Notes under the pieces: generated by a model
Databases searched by the model: none
What the model was told of the DNA's origin: nothing
The model's input: the letters and a program-made list of their open reading frames with translations, nothing else
Source of the DNA: Bugula neritina
Taxonomy: Eukaryota > Bryozoa > Gymnolaemata > Cheilostomatida > Bugulidae
Assembly (NCBI GenBank): GCA_964035545.1
Contig: OZ037771.1
Coordinates: 64,001 to 124,000 of the forward strand
Direction: 5' to 3'
DNA length: 60,000 bases
Part shown: positions 42,701 to 46,100 of the stretch, in pieces
How positions within the stretch are numbered: position 1 is the stretch's first letter
Layout of the letters: the number at the start of each line of letters is the position of its first letter
Made by a program: the position numbers and the translations under genes

Positions 42701-43156
42701 TGGGCTATTGTCATTTATATCAATGATGAGCACTATCACTTCAATGAAGATGGAAGGAGATGACGGATGATTCTGCTTCACCACAAATTTAATCTCATTG
42801 CTGATCAATCGCTCTCTGTCGATAATCTTTTTAACACTGATTTCTCCTGATAACTGGTTTACAGAGAAATATTGAGTCTGAGTGGCAAGATCATACGTGT
42901 ATCCAGAGCTATTGCTAATCCCACCAATCAAACTGCCAGCAGGCAAGTTTTCTTCTATACTAAAATGCCTTTTAAGGCCTTCCTGGCAAACTGCAGGTGA
43001 GATTAATGATTGAAATACGACAAAGGCTATTAGAAGCTGGAGGCGTTGATTAGGTGACCTGCATGCTTTCCAACCAAGTGGCAAACTGCTCAAACGTGTA
43101 AAATATTTTGTTTTTCCATATAGATGTTGTGCCAGACAACTGTTCCATGGACGCAT
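534..43156 (-). CDS. FAT4: Giant Fat-family cadherin (Fat/FAT4-like), 50 exons, 3' end outside window
   Basis: Single-pass cell-surface cadherin; family members bind Dachsous-type cadherins and act in planar polarity and growth control. Seen: an ATG at 43156 with an in-frame TAG two codons upstream, a hydrophobic signal stretch (residues about 41-56), about 34 cadherin repeats judged by 34 linker positions of the DxNDN type, EGF modules 1-4 (about 3833-4000), LamG1 (to about 4197), EGF5, LamG2 (about 4235-4420), a short Cys-rich EGF-like module, a TM helix (about 4447-4470) and a tail with DESASIAPSDVDI. I placed each splice site by hand from GT/AG and reading phase; all 49 joins keep frame, giving 4598 codons plus 2 nt. 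The EC34-EGF-LamG-EGF-LamG order is the established Fat/FAT4 layout; FAT1-3 have one LamG. No frameshift or internal stop was seen. The C-terminus continues beyond position 534. Orthology is inferred from layout and tail motif, without a tree. Confidence 0.93.
770..1290. repeat. 20-bp minisatellite, intron 49
   Basis: About 25 copies of ACTACACACTGTATACTCAG with point variants. Confidence 0.97.
1296..1569 (-). CDS. FAT4: Fat-like cadherin exon 49: transmembrane helix and tail start
   Basis: Hydrophobic helix MWAVIIVGSVVFVLAVVLV with stop-transfer CRRLKPDRK, then NLTDADILASEHP. Consensus donor GTAAGT. Phase 1 in, 2 out. Confidence 0.92.
1572..2095. repeat. Pentanucleotide array, intron 48
   Basis: About 105 units, mixtures of CAATA, TAATA and TGCAA. 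Minus strand is stop-free in all frames, producing long false ORFs. Confidence 0.97.
2175..2345 (-). CDS. FAT4: Fat-like cadherin exon 48: LamG2 end and short EGF-like module
   Basis: GCISDLIINGDRLP closes LamG2; CDGCPLTVDICGQGKACDA is a small Cys-rich module. The open frame continues upstream through the whole 24-bp array. Phase 1 in and out. Confidence 0.9.
2346..3200. repeat. 24-bp minisatellite, intron 47, built on the exon 48 acceptor
   Basis: About 35 copies. In sense each codes for SVSTSSYI or a variant and resembles the junction CTACTTCAG|GTTGTATCTCTG. The copies at about 2633 and 2873 keep the CAG acceptor; most others have AAG. Confidence 0.95.
3263..3688 (-). CDS. FAT4: Fat-like cadherin exon 47: LamG2
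   Basis: SSRLSVRVRTGVDGVVM, DGKWHDISLVV and SVDGKVAADNS are LamG strands. Contains SSRIKRQ, a dibasic stretch that could be a protease site (inference). Donor GTATGT. Phase 1 in and out. Confidence 0.93.
3709..3897. repeat. 43-bp minisatellite, intron 46, contains exon 46 end and donor
   Basis: Four copies plus the true junction at 3893. Each holds about 20 exon bases, GAAG and GTACGT. Confidence 0.95.
3898..4161 (-). CDS. FAT4: Fat-like cadherin exon 46: LamG1 end and EGF5
   Basis: FIGCIGDLQIDGRPI is the typical LamG closing strand; an EGF with six Cys follows. The last 20 exon bases and the donor GAAG|GTACGT are copied downstream. Phase 1 in and out. Confidence 0.92.
4165..4812. repeat. 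20-bp minisatellite, intron 45
   Basis: About 32 copies of GGTATACTATAGAGTACACA, several with ACTATAC in place of AGAGTAC. Confidence 0.97.
4813..5008 (-). CDS. FAT4: Fat-like cadherin exon 45: LamG1 middle
   Basis: TVASGSWYRIHATRTSTEA, then LYIAG. The acceptor gttgtag|ACTGT is repeated in each 59-bp unit upstream. Phase 0 in, 1 out. Confidence 0.9.
5009..5576. repeat. 59-bp minisatellite, intron 44, contains the exon 45 acceptor
   Basis: About 9.6 copies, each with GTTGTAG|ACTGT in sense, that is the acceptor and first five bases of exon 45. Confidence 0.95.
5621..5904 (-). CDS. FAT4: Fat-like cadherin exon 44: EGF4 end and LamG1 start
   Basis: DLPTGGYQCNCAYGYYG closes EGF4; SFGFQDGSYMQLP opens LamG1. 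Donor GTAAAC. Phase 1 in, 0 out. Confidence 0.9.
5910..6165. repeat. About 44-bp repeat, intron 43
   Basis: Five to six copies of an AT-rich unit with ATATATTACAGCATAG. Confidence 0.9.
6167..7030 (-). CDS. FAT4: Fat-like cadherin exon 43: membrane-proximal region, EGF1-EGF3 and start of EGF4
   Basis: About 138 residues of the non-repeat region that follows the last cadherin repeat in Fat proteins. Then EGF1 with a long loop (CTVASCSGNGDC ... CVCEPQYIGESC), EGF2 (SSPCMHGARC), a calcium-binding EGF3 (DVDECLDPDTCLNGGSC) and the first half of EGF4. Phase 1 in and out. Confidence 0.93.
7033..7295. repeat. 11-bp minisatellite, intron 42
   Basis: About 24 units of CAGTGAGTACA. Confidence 0.95.
7300..7474 (-). 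CDS. FAT4: Fat-like cadherin exon 42
   Basis: VNVEDENDEPSEP is the last linker-type motif; what follows has no further repeat signature and enters the membrane-proximal region. Donor GTGCGT. Phase 0 in, 1 out. Confidence 0.9.
7596..7760 (-). CDS. FAT4: Fat-like cadherin exon 41
   Basis: GPYTYSLNSPHFYINQNSG, LLFDYEVTKSY. Supported by frame with both neighbours. Donor GTGAGT. Phase 0 in and out. Confidence 0.87.
7851..8089 (-). CDS. FAT4: Fat-like cadherin exon 40
   Basis: SLDREEKNEY, linker DVNDE, then TYDDDIPPNQ. Donor GTCTTT is weak but keeps frame to GPYTYSL. Phase 1 in, 0 out. Confidence 0.88.
8100..8250. repeat. Pentanucleotide array, intron 39
   Basis: TATAC/TATAT units. Confidence 0.9.
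8259..8501 (-). CDS. FAT4: Fat-like cadherin exon 39
   Basis: Linker DDANDSPRF, ATDSDQQANNRKFSY, SDNGRISTT. Donor GTGAGT. Phase 1 in and out. Confidence 0.9.
8522..8635. repeat. Pentanucleotide array, intron 38
   Basis: ATATA/CAATA-type units filling most of the intron. Confidence 0.9.
8649..8895 (-). CDS. FAT4: Fat-like cadherin exon 38
   Basis: KTYTFDVSESAQVG, DEDEGADGQLLY, ILDRESVATV. Donor GTAGGC. Phase 0 in, 1 out. Confidence 0.9.
8900..9235. repeat. 19-bp minisatellite, intron 37
   Basis: About 17 copies of AGAGCATATAGTAATATAC; two units carry an extra six bases. Confidence 0.96.
9261..9477 (-). CDS. FAT4: Fat-like cadherin exon 37
   Basis: RYSIIEDGSS, VFDYEESSEY, linker GVNEYSPKF. 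Donor GTATGT. Phase 2 in, 0 out. Confidence 0.9.
9484..9605. repeat. 18-bp minisatellite, intron 36
   Basis: About six to seven copies built from AGTAGTGACAGTAGTGCT. Confidence 0.93.
9615..9846 (-). CDS. FAT4: Fat-like cadherin exon 36
   Basis: DYEKSTQHQVTL, linker DTDDN, DADEGDNGIV. The acceptor ctattag|ATTACGAGA recurs in each 46-bp unit upstream; I use the copy nearest the exon. Phase 1 in, 2 out. Confidence 0.88.
9847..10337. repeat. 46-bp minisatellite, intron 35, contains the exon 36 acceptor
   Basis: About 10.6 copies. Each carries in sense CTAATAG|ATTACGAGA, the acceptor and first nine exon bases. Confidence 0.96.
10339..10537 (-). CDS. FAT4: Fat-like cadherin exon 35
   Basis: WVTPTPLEYDVSESEEAG, GDSDEGINSAIIY, SKAL. 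Donor GTATGT. Phase 0 in, 1 out. Confidence 0.9.
10646..10938 (-). CDS. FAT4: Fat-like cadherin exon 34
   Basis: NAADNVDYHDNALVSY, LQAADHGQP; linker degenerate (PENRFSPR). Donor GTAAGA. Phase 1 in, 0 out. Confidence 0.9.
10939..11295. repeat. 20-bp minisatellite, intron 33
   Basis: About 17 copies of TACAGTGTGCTGTAGGTAGA. A 13-14 bp GCTAGGTGGTAGGT array follows to 11385. Confidence 0.96.
11405..11642 (-). CDS. FAT4: Fat-like cadherin exon 33
   Basis: VKYQLVSPSSFFLIDPMTG, VEARDHGVP, linker DANDH. Donor GTGAGT. Phase 0 in, 1 out. Confidence 0.9.
11650..11940. repeat. 29-bp minisatellite, intron 32
   Basis: About 10 copies of a unit with GTGTAACCATACAATACTA. Confidence 0.96.
11958..12098 (-). 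CDS. FAT4: Fat-like cadherin exon 32
   Basis: VTDVNDNAPEF, then TQDEDEEGPNSL. Donor GTTAGT. Phase 0 in and out. Confidence 0.9.
12105..12240. repeat. Pentanucleotide array, intron 31
   Basis: AATAT/AACAC/AGTAT units. Confidence 0.9.
12253..13283 (-). CDS. FAT4: Fat-like cadherin exon 31, three repeats
   Basis: The largest internal exon of the ectodomain (1031 nt). LDYSLTPTF, LDRERIARY and LDRENVSSY mark three repeats; the linkers are a degenerate TFRRYATSAQPVF, then DENNH and DINDM. Donor CAG|GTGCTG. Phase 1 in, 0 out. Confidence 0.93.
13290..13708. repeat. 11-bp minisatellite, intron 30
   Basis: About 38 units of GTAGAGTATTA and variants (TAACA, TATCA). Confidence 0.95.
13713..13911 (-). 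CDS. FAT4: Fat-like cadherin exon 30
   Basis: Linker RDINDNAPSF, DYDFGANGSIIY, LDTSTG. Donor GTCCGT. Phase 0 in, 1 out. Confidence 0.9.
13970..14235. repeat. 29-bp minisatellite, intron 29
   Basis: About nine copies with TCAGTATATAGTTACACAG. Confidence 0.96.
14309..14421 (-). CDS. FAT4: Fat-like cadherin exon 29
   Basis: Short exon: QTLDREVNETYELTVIAHD. Donor GTATTT, acceptor tctgtag. Phase 1 in, 0 out. Confidence 0.85.
14425..14900. repeat. 19-bp minisatellite, intron 28
   Basis: About 25 copies of GTGTAGATATCATATAGTA. Confidence 0.96.
14918..15154 (-). CDS. FAT4: Fat-like cadherin exon 28
   Basis: Linker RDINDHPPIF, DLDLGSNGEVRY, FTIDYVTG. Donor GTTAGA. Phase 1 in and out. Confidence 0.9.
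15325..15526 (-). CDS. FAT4: Fat-like cadherin exon 27
   Basis: VYDPDSAPYNESYYEL, STTGVIFASKPVNREKTSKF. Donor GTAAAA. Phase 0 in, 1 out. Confidence 0.88.
15535..15745. repeat. Degenerate about 30-35 bp AT repeat, intron 26
   Basis: Variants of ATATGATATATTATATAATAG, five to six imperfect copies. Confidence 0.8.
15767..15919 (-). CDS. FAT4: Fat-like cadherin exon 26
   Basis: AEDLGVSSQSS and linker LDWNDSPPVF. Donor GTGAGA. Phase 0 in and out. Confidence 0.88.
15930..16082. repeat. 32-bp minisatellite, intron 25, contains exon 25 end and donor
   Basis: Four to five copies of a unit that reads TACAA|GTAAGTGTGACC in sense, the exon 25 donor. Confidence 0.92.
16083..16222 (-). CDS. FAT4: Fat-like cadherin exon 25
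   Basis: LAAEIRYYIIGGDPNE and GLDYERIKSY. The donor TACAA|GTAAGTG is copied through the next intron. Phase 1 in, 0 out. Confidence 0.87.
16223..16715. other. Unique intron 24 sequence
   Basis: AT-rich, no open frame, no repeat; nothing recognised. Confidence 0.7.
16716..17312. repeat. GTAGTAGTTAGA minisatellite, intron 24
   Basis: 12-bp units of GTAGTAGTTAGA and shorter forms. At 16876-16892 one block reads CAGTTACCAGTGTCAAG, a stray copy of the exon 24 donor junction. Confidence 0.94.
17315..17546 (-). CDS. FAT4: Fat-like cadherin exon 24
   Basis: TLDREGRSAY, linker DANDN, SAEDADTG. Two tandem acceptors are possible (ttgcag at 17547 or tgctgcag nine bases in); the first keeps LLQTLDRE. 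Phase 0 in, 1 out. Confidence 0.9.
17560..17700. repeat. Short-period array, intron 23
   Basis: ACTATATACTC-type units of 11-12 bp. Confidence 0.88.
17730..17939 (-). CDS. FAT4: Fat-like cadherin exon 23
   Basis: Linker GDINDNEPSL, DLDLGTNAVVTY, SSGELK. Donor GTACTT. Phase 0 in and out. Confidence 0.9.
17940..18369. other. Unique intron 22 sequence
   Basis: No repeat or ORF recognised. Confidence 0.7.
18370..18620. repeat. 28-bp minisatellite, intron 22
   Basis: About nine copies of GTGTATACTCAAGGAGTGTA plus CACCGGGG; GC-richer than other arrays and a source of false plus-strand ORFs. Confidence 0.96.
18645..18823 (-). CDS. FAT4: Fat-like cadherin exon 22
   Basis: GMNGEVEY, HLDWEELSEY, KAEDYA. 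Donor GAA|GTGAGT. Phase 1 in, 0 out. Confidence 0.9.
18830..19630. repeat. 32-bp minisatellite, intron 21
   Basis: About 25 copies containing GACTATGAGTCATGACTAT; the core ATGAGTCAT is an AP-1-type palindrome present in every unit. Confidence 0.96.
19634..19838 (-). CDS. FAT4: Fat-like cadherin exon 21
   Basis: VEAADQDP, linker DENDN, and AFDDDAG continuing into exon 22. Donor GTAGGT. Phase 0 in, 1 out. Confidence 0.9.
19880..20252. repeat. 31-bp minisatellite, intron 20, contains the exon 20 donor
   Basis: About 12 copies. Sense unit: GTGAGTGTGGGCGTGTCTCC then TTATTGCAGAG, so each has a strong donor, a pyrimidine tract and an acceptor. Confidence 0.96.
20253..20596 (-). CDS. FAT4: Fat-like cadherin exon 20
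   Basis: ALDRETTPVY, linker DINDE, DEDLGVGGEVKY, LDFEE. Its donor GAGAG/GAG|GTGAGT resembles the donor copied in every unit of the array that follows in the intron. Phase 1 in, 0 out. Confidence 0.9.
20600..21475. repeat. 23-bp minisatellite, intron 19
   Basis: About 38 copies of AGTATATAGTATAGAGATAG plus AGT; minus strand stop-free. Confidence 0.96.
21482..21671 (-). CDS. FAT4: Fat-like cadherin exon 19
   Basis: Linker LLDVNDSIPKF, then AVDPDENAQLSY. Donor GTATTT. Phase 0 in, 1 out. Confidence 0.88.
21870..22695. repeat. 38-bp minisatellite, intron 18
   Basis: About 21 copies with ACTATGACTAGTACTTCTAC. Confidence 0.96.
22736..23011 (-). CDS. FAT4: Fat-like cadherin exon 18
   Basis: FTQPSYQKDILETFQANKN opens the repeat; QATESNVEYY and PLDRDQGFVTY follow. 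The acceptor cttcag at 23012-23013 is about 65 bases upstream of the first Met and keeps frame with exon 17. Phase 0 in and out. Confidence 0.87.
23035..23160. repeat. TATGGTGTTG-type low-complexity array, intron 17
   Basis: Degenerate 5-10 bp units rich in TGGTG. Confidence 0.85.
23264..23464 (-). CDS. FAT4: Fat-like cadherin exon 17
   Basis: ITYSLRSGTGLFYIDATSG and VRAADNGQPQ. The expected DxNDN linker is replaced by TSSSVDSGLA. Donor GTAAGT. Phase 0 in and out. Confidence 0.88.
23475..23640. repeat. 16-bp minisatellite, intron 16
   Basis: About nine copies of TGACTCACTGAGTAAC. Confidence 0.94.
23641..24055. other. Unique intron 16 sequence
   Basis: Nothing recognised. Confidence 0.7.
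24056..24242. repeat. GTGACAGGTAG array, intron 16
   Basis: Units of about 10-19 bp built from GTGACAGGTAGGCAAATGA. Confidence 0.88.
24470..24670. repeat. GAGTGAGACT array, intron 16
   Basis: About 14-bp units of GACTGAGTGAGTGA next to the exon 16 donor. Confidence 0.9.
24688..24894 (-). CDS. FAT4: Fat-like cadherin exon 16
   Basis: LEIEATDQA, linker DINDN and ARDKDKGRNQQ. Donor GTGAGA. Phase 0 in and out. Confidence 0.9.
24935..25185. repeat. TATAC low-complexity array, intron 15
   Basis: TATAC/TATAT pentamers with local higher-order duplications. Confidence 0.9.
25201..25377 (-). CDS. FAT4: Fat-like cadherin exon 15
   Basis: SANDSDSGVNGKVLY, SVDRESSDTDEVTERY. Donor GTAAGA. Phase 0 in and out. 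Confidence 0.9.
25385..27330. repeat. 14-bp minisatellite, 1.95 kb, intron 14
   Basis: About 139 near-identical copies of GTGTAATATAGAGA (A/G at one site). The largest array of the window; the minus strand is open for 747 codons, a repeat artefact. Confidence 0.98.
27535..27596. repeat. AGACAGAG octamer run, intron 14
   Basis: Seven to eight units beside the exon 14 donor. Confidence 0.9.
27607..27851 (-). CDS. FAT4: Fat-like cadherin exon 14
   Basis: KLDYENKQLY and linker DVNDN; ends NTSTP at donor GTGAGT and joins VVTVSANDSDSG. Phase 1 in, 0 out. Confidence 0.9.
28015..28610. repeat. About 28-30 bp minisatellite, intron 13
   Basis: About 20 copies with TATTCTCTCTCTAGTTATAT; plus-strand CTCTCTAG runs, not acceptors in the gene's orientation. 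Confidence 0.95.
28613..28997 (-). CDS. FAT4: Fat-like cadherin exon 13
   Basis: SAEDEDLELNGAVEY, VLDRERQSDY, altered linker DANNQ, then TATDGDLGVNAIIHY. Phase 0 in, 1 out. Confidence 0.9.
29035..29415. repeat. 24-bp minisatellite, intron 12
   Basis: About 16 copies of CACAATGTAGAATACACTGT plus ATAA. Confidence 0.96.
29424..29564 (-). CDS. FAT4: Fat-like cadherin exon 12
   Basis: AVDNGITKRS and linker DVNDN. The acceptor (tttatag|GCAGTTGAC) and the first 14 exon bases are copied five times in the upstream intron. Phase 0 in and out. Confidence 0.88.
29565..29722. repeat. 28-bp minisatellite, intron 11, contains the exon 12 acceptor
   Basis: About five copies with TTATAG|GCAGTTGACAATG in sense, the acceptor and exon start. 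Confidence 0.95.
29992..30155 (-). CDS. FAT4: Fat-like cadherin exon 11
   Basis: SARDDDVGRNSDLMY, TGEIRSKKEFDREAVSKY. Donor GTATGT. Phase 1 in, 0 out. Confidence 0.9.
30165..30522. repeat. 43-bp minisatellite, intron 10
   Basis: About eight copies with GTCCACACTAACACCCCTTA. Confidence 0.96.
30536..30826 (-). CDS. FAT4: Fat-like cadherin exon 10
   Basis: GENAHVTY, KLDRESKGRY and linker DNNDN. Acceptor gttgtag, donor GTGAGT. Phase 1 in and out. Confidence 0.9.
30830..31215. repeat. ACCCCCTCTATAC array, intron 9
   Basis: About 18-19 bp units of ATACACCCCCTCTATAC; sense strand is GGGGG-rich. Confidence 0.94.
31240..31412 (-). CDS. FAT4: Fat-like cadherin exon 9
   Basis: Linker AEDVNDHSPVF and TATDDE. 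Acceptor attacag at 31413-31414, donor GTAGTA. Phase 2 in, 1 out. Confidence 0.87.
31438..31700. repeat. 20-bp minisatellite, intron 8
   Basis: About 13 perfect copies of ATACACATACTATACAATAT. Confidence 0.97.
31730..31905 (-). CDS. FAT4: Fat-like cadherin exon 8
   Basis: AKDRDAGKNAKVTY and TATDRGAVP. Donor CCTAG|GTGAGG. Phase 0 in, 2 out. Confidence 0.88.
32016..32312 (-). CDS. FAT4: Fat-like cadherin exon 7
   Basis: SARAETVITY, SLDRDDVAAY and linker DENDN, so one whole repeat interface. Donor GCTCAG|GTTTGT. Phase 0 in and out. Confidence 0.88.
32320..32770. repeat. Composite array, intron 6
   Basis: AGTAAGTACAGTATATAGTA blocks alternating with CAGAGCTAGTATAGTA; higher-order unit about 60 bp. 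Confidence 0.9.
32771..33225. other. GC-richer unique block in intron 6
   Basis: Markedly less AT-rich than its surroundings. Has minus-strand open stretches (84 codons at 32906-33160) but no recognised protein; a skipped or relic segment or an unknown dispersed repeat. Confidence 0.5.
33230..33455. repeat. 53-bp minisatellite, intron 6
   Basis: Four copies with CAACATAGGGGAGGAGAGTA. Confidence 0.95.
33785..35482. repeat. 21/26-bp minisatellite, 1.7 kb, intron 6
   Basis: About 66 units of TATAGTGTAATATAAAGGTA plus TAGTAG or CAGTAG, with scattered five-base-shorter units; minus strand open for about 600 codons as an artefact. Confidence 0.96.
35485..35655 (-). CDS. FAT4: Fat-like cadherin exon 6
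   Basis: Degenerate linker GDPEERDPVF in place of DxNDN. Ends NIGQLVGT at donor GTACGT and joins ISARAETVITY across a 3.2 kb intron. Phase 0 in and out. Confidence 0.86.
35656..35890. repeat. 30-bp minisatellite, intron 5, contains exon 5 end and donor
   Basis: Seven copies coding in sense for SPSSYVLEVI or variants, each with a GAG|GTAATA donor in the exon 5 frame. Confidence 0.95.
35891..36163 (-). CDS. FAT4: Fat-like cadherin exon 5, end duplicated in the following intron
   Basis: Linker DENDN and HDNDVGDNGRVIY. The exon ends SSYVLE at donor GAG|GTAATA. The same 30-bp end-plus-donor segment is repeated seven more times downstream in the same open frame (to 35651), so the true end could be any of eight donors; I give the first. 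Joins in frame to INAADTPGTT. Confidence 0.85.
36185..37475. repeat. 25-bp minisatellite, 1.3 kb, intron 4
   Basis: About 51 nearly perfect copies; sense unit has TATAACTAACTACTCTC. Confidence 0.98.
37720..38010. repeat. TATACACAGTATATAG array, intron 4
   Basis: 16-bp units, some inverted relative to each other, giving local palindromes around TATACTGTGTATA. Confidence 0.9.
38054..38249 (-). CDS. FAT4: Fat-like cadherin exon 4
   Basis: EC core with DKGANGSVKY and SLDREERDSY. Acceptor gttaccag, donor GTTTGT. Phase 2 in, 0 out. Confidence 0.87.
38262..38482. repeat. 28-bp minisatellite, intron 3
   Basis: About eight copies with ATTACATGTTATACACAATA. Confidence 0.95.
38635..38788 (-). CDS. 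FAT4: Fat-like cadherin exon 3
   Basis: Carries the linker DENDEVPTF and the first strands of EC6. The donor CG|GTATAA was chosen because it gives the join MDAIDR-DKGANGSV; the open frame runs 51 bases further but has no better GT. Phase 1 in, 2 out. Confidence 0.82.
38815..38980. repeat. CTACACCCCTGCTG low-complexity, intron 2
   Basis: Degenerate units of CTGCTACACCC. Confidence 0.85.
38983..39141 (-). CDS. FAT4: Fat-like cadherin exon 2
   Basis: Completes the EC5 core: DENGRITY at the start (join ATDADE-DENGRITY), SASDHG at the end. Acceptor tgtttcag, donor GTAAGT. Phase 1 in and out. Confidence 0.88.
39142..39894. other. Unique intron 1 sequence, 3' part
   Basis: No repeat, ORF or motif recognised. 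Confidence 0.7.
39895..40505. repeat. AGTAATAGTAGAACTGAGTA array, intron 1
   Basis: Blocks of 20-27 bp in variable order, about 24 units, with a roughly 300-bp higher-order duplication. Confidence 0.94.
40506..41583. other. Unique intron 1 sequence, 5' part
   Basis: About 1.1 kb, AT-rich, no ORF; nothing recognised beyond the exon 1 donor. Confidence 0.7.
41584..43156 (-). CDS. FAT4: Fat-like cadherin exon 1: signal peptide and EC1-EC4
   Basis: Starts at ATG 43154-43156, preceded in frame by a TAG. A 40-residue basic lead precedes the hydrophobic stretch QLLIAFVVFQSLISPAVC, so the signal peptide has an unusually long n-region. Four complete cadherin repeats follow, with linkers DINDN, DLNDN, DVNDH and DANDH. 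EC3 carries an odd insertion with five Cys (SCQSSYCNTTLCLTVC). Donor GAAG|GTTGGT, phase 1. Confidence 0.93.
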
Positions 43157-46100
43157 GATCTACAAGCCCACTGAGTGATTTACTATTTCTCAGTCACTAA
43201 TCCATCAGATCATCAGCCAAACTCCTCTTCAAGTCCAGATTCCACAACTAACTATACAACACAATAAGAGCATATCCAGTGAGCACAACTAACTATACAA
43301 CACAATAAGAGCATATCCAGTGAGCACAAATTACATAGAGTGTAAATAGCACTTTAACTCAATACTGTCCAGAATACCTAATTTTATTCACTTATAAAAT
43401 AGTTTTTCCACTTTTTAATTCAGAAATAAAGTGCACATGCAAATAAATCATTCCAACAATATGAGCATAGCCTTTCACTGATCAATCTGTTGACCGCAAG
43501 TTGAAGAATTTCATTACAATAAGTTACAAGTTACATGCAAACTAGAAAATATTTTAACGAAAGATCAAACGACACAATGAGCATATTACTTTCTGTTATT
43601 TAAAATTAAGAATATCCGAATGACAGATCACAGAAAGTTTACTATAATAATTCACAAGCCCAAGTAGAGTTAGTATTCAAATCACAATTTTTATTTACAA
43701 TTCGATTCATTATTGTTTGTAGATGTATCAAATTAATTATTCAATATCTTCACAGCAACTTCTTTCGAGTTAGATTAGAGCAGGAAAATTAAAAGTGAAT
43801 CTAAGCAGCTTTTTCACAATTACAATATTATCATAAACTCAGTATTCAATATTAACATCAAAACAATGAAAGATACAGGTCTGACTTCACTGGTTTTCAT
43901 TAGCCATACTATACTATTACTATTAGTATATCAAAACAATTTGCTATAATTATTTGACATAAACATATAAAACTAAGCATAATATTAATAATATCACTAT
44001 GCAAAAAGAAATTAAATAAAAGTATATATTAGCGACATCAGATATCAACCAAGAGCTACTATGACTGTCACTACCAAGTACCACTATGAGTAAAACTATG
44101 ACTATGAGTAAAACTATGAGTCTATGAGTAGCCTATAACCATGATTACAACTACAAGAAATTAGTGATTAGACTTGAAGTTGATACTATGTAGTATTATT
44201 ACTAATAATATTAATTATTAAAACTATCATAATAAAAAATAAATAACCATTAGTTAACTACTAGCTCTACTCTTATCTATAACTATAAGTATACGTACAA
44301 GAGTAAAACTAAGTATAAACTTAAAAACTATAGGTATAGCAATAACTATAACTATAAAGTATAAGTATTAGTATTTGTTTTTAGTTTGACTCTTTTACTT
44401 CTAGTATAACTATAAGTATTCAATTTGAAGTTCAACTTCAAGTTGAACTGTTGAAGTTCAACAGACTGAGACAATCTGAATCACAGGTGACAATATGAAT
44501 ATAAATATTAATAGTAATACTAACATTATTGTTAATAGTAATAGAATAAACATAACCATAATAGTATTAATATTATTACTATTACTATTAGTATTACCAT
44601 TGGTAATACTAATATTATTATTATTAGTATTATTATCAGCATTACTAATACTAATACTAATAATAATACTCAATGAACTAAAAATTATAGTTCACAGGTT
44701 ATAGTTCAATGCTGATAATAATACTAATAGTAATACACTAATAGTAATAGTAATACTAATAGGCAGACAGTGTAATATTTATCTTCATCTTGTGTTCATG
44801 TTGAATGGTATGATAATGATCTAAAAGACTTACTAGTACTTAGTTAGAGTTACTAGTAGTAGTTATACTTACTAGGCTGCTTTTTCTTTTGCAAGAGGAA
44901 AGTTACTTTCCACAATTCTAGTCAAGCAGGTTATGATAATAGGGCAAAAGCAGAAAAAAAATAAAAAGATATTGCGAAATGCGAATTACGCAGACGAAGT
45001 CAACATCGATTGAATAACATGTTGTATCCTATGTACACAATGAAACTAACAGGTAGCAGCGAACACCTGCAGTAGTCAGTTATTGGTTAGTGCAAAATTT
45101 AAGACTCCGCCTATTGTTTGGGCAAGTTGTAGTGGAAGAGAAAATAACTCCAGTCTTGACTTGAATTGCTCATTACATGATAAAATGTTGCAGGTGCATC
45201 CATCATTTGGACTTGAAAAAATTAATTAATACAATATTTTCAGCACTAATTATGATCAATAATACTATTGGATAGCCTGTTTGTTCTTGCATTTAAGTTT
45301 ATCAATGTTTATGTAATGATTTCTCCATTTAAATCTTTGCTACTGTTAGTACTGTACTTGCATTGCGAGACTGAGAGTGAGTGAGTGTCACACTCACAGT
45401 CACGGTCAGTCTGTTAGAGTAGTTAGAGTATGACATTGAATATGAGTGTGAGACTGAGTCTCAGTAATGCCGCTATTAGTAGACATAGTATTAGCAGTAC
45501 CAGTAGTAGTGCTTCCAGTTCTTTAATGTTGAAAAATATAATTAACTATAAGTATAACTATAAGACTAAGTATAACATTAACTATAACTATAAGTAAATA
45601 AATCTCTTGGTAAGACCAACTCTAACTCTAAGAGATTTACTTTTACTTTTATTAACCATATGAGTAATAATATGATTGTCATTATGAGTCAAATCCTAAT
45701 CTATGAGATTGAATATAAGTTGAGTAAATATAAGTAAATAACTAACTTACAGTTAATGTTTCATTTTTTAGTTACTATTAGTATTAGTATTACTATTAGT
45801 ATAACAATTAGTATTCCTCAACTCCAACTGAAAGAATAACTTATTATTTATGTGAATTATCAGTATCACAATTAGTATTACATTTACTCAAAGTAATAAC
45901 ACTGAAGATCAATATGAATATGGTAATAAGTGTAAGAATAAATTGTAATTGATTTTATTCACGTGATTAAGAATCTGACTATCACTATGACTATGAGTAT
46001 CAGTATAATAAAATTTATTAGTAATTAAAATTATTACTAGTACTACTAGACACCAATTTAGTGACTAATAGTAATTAGTAACCAGGGGAAAGTATGTAAT

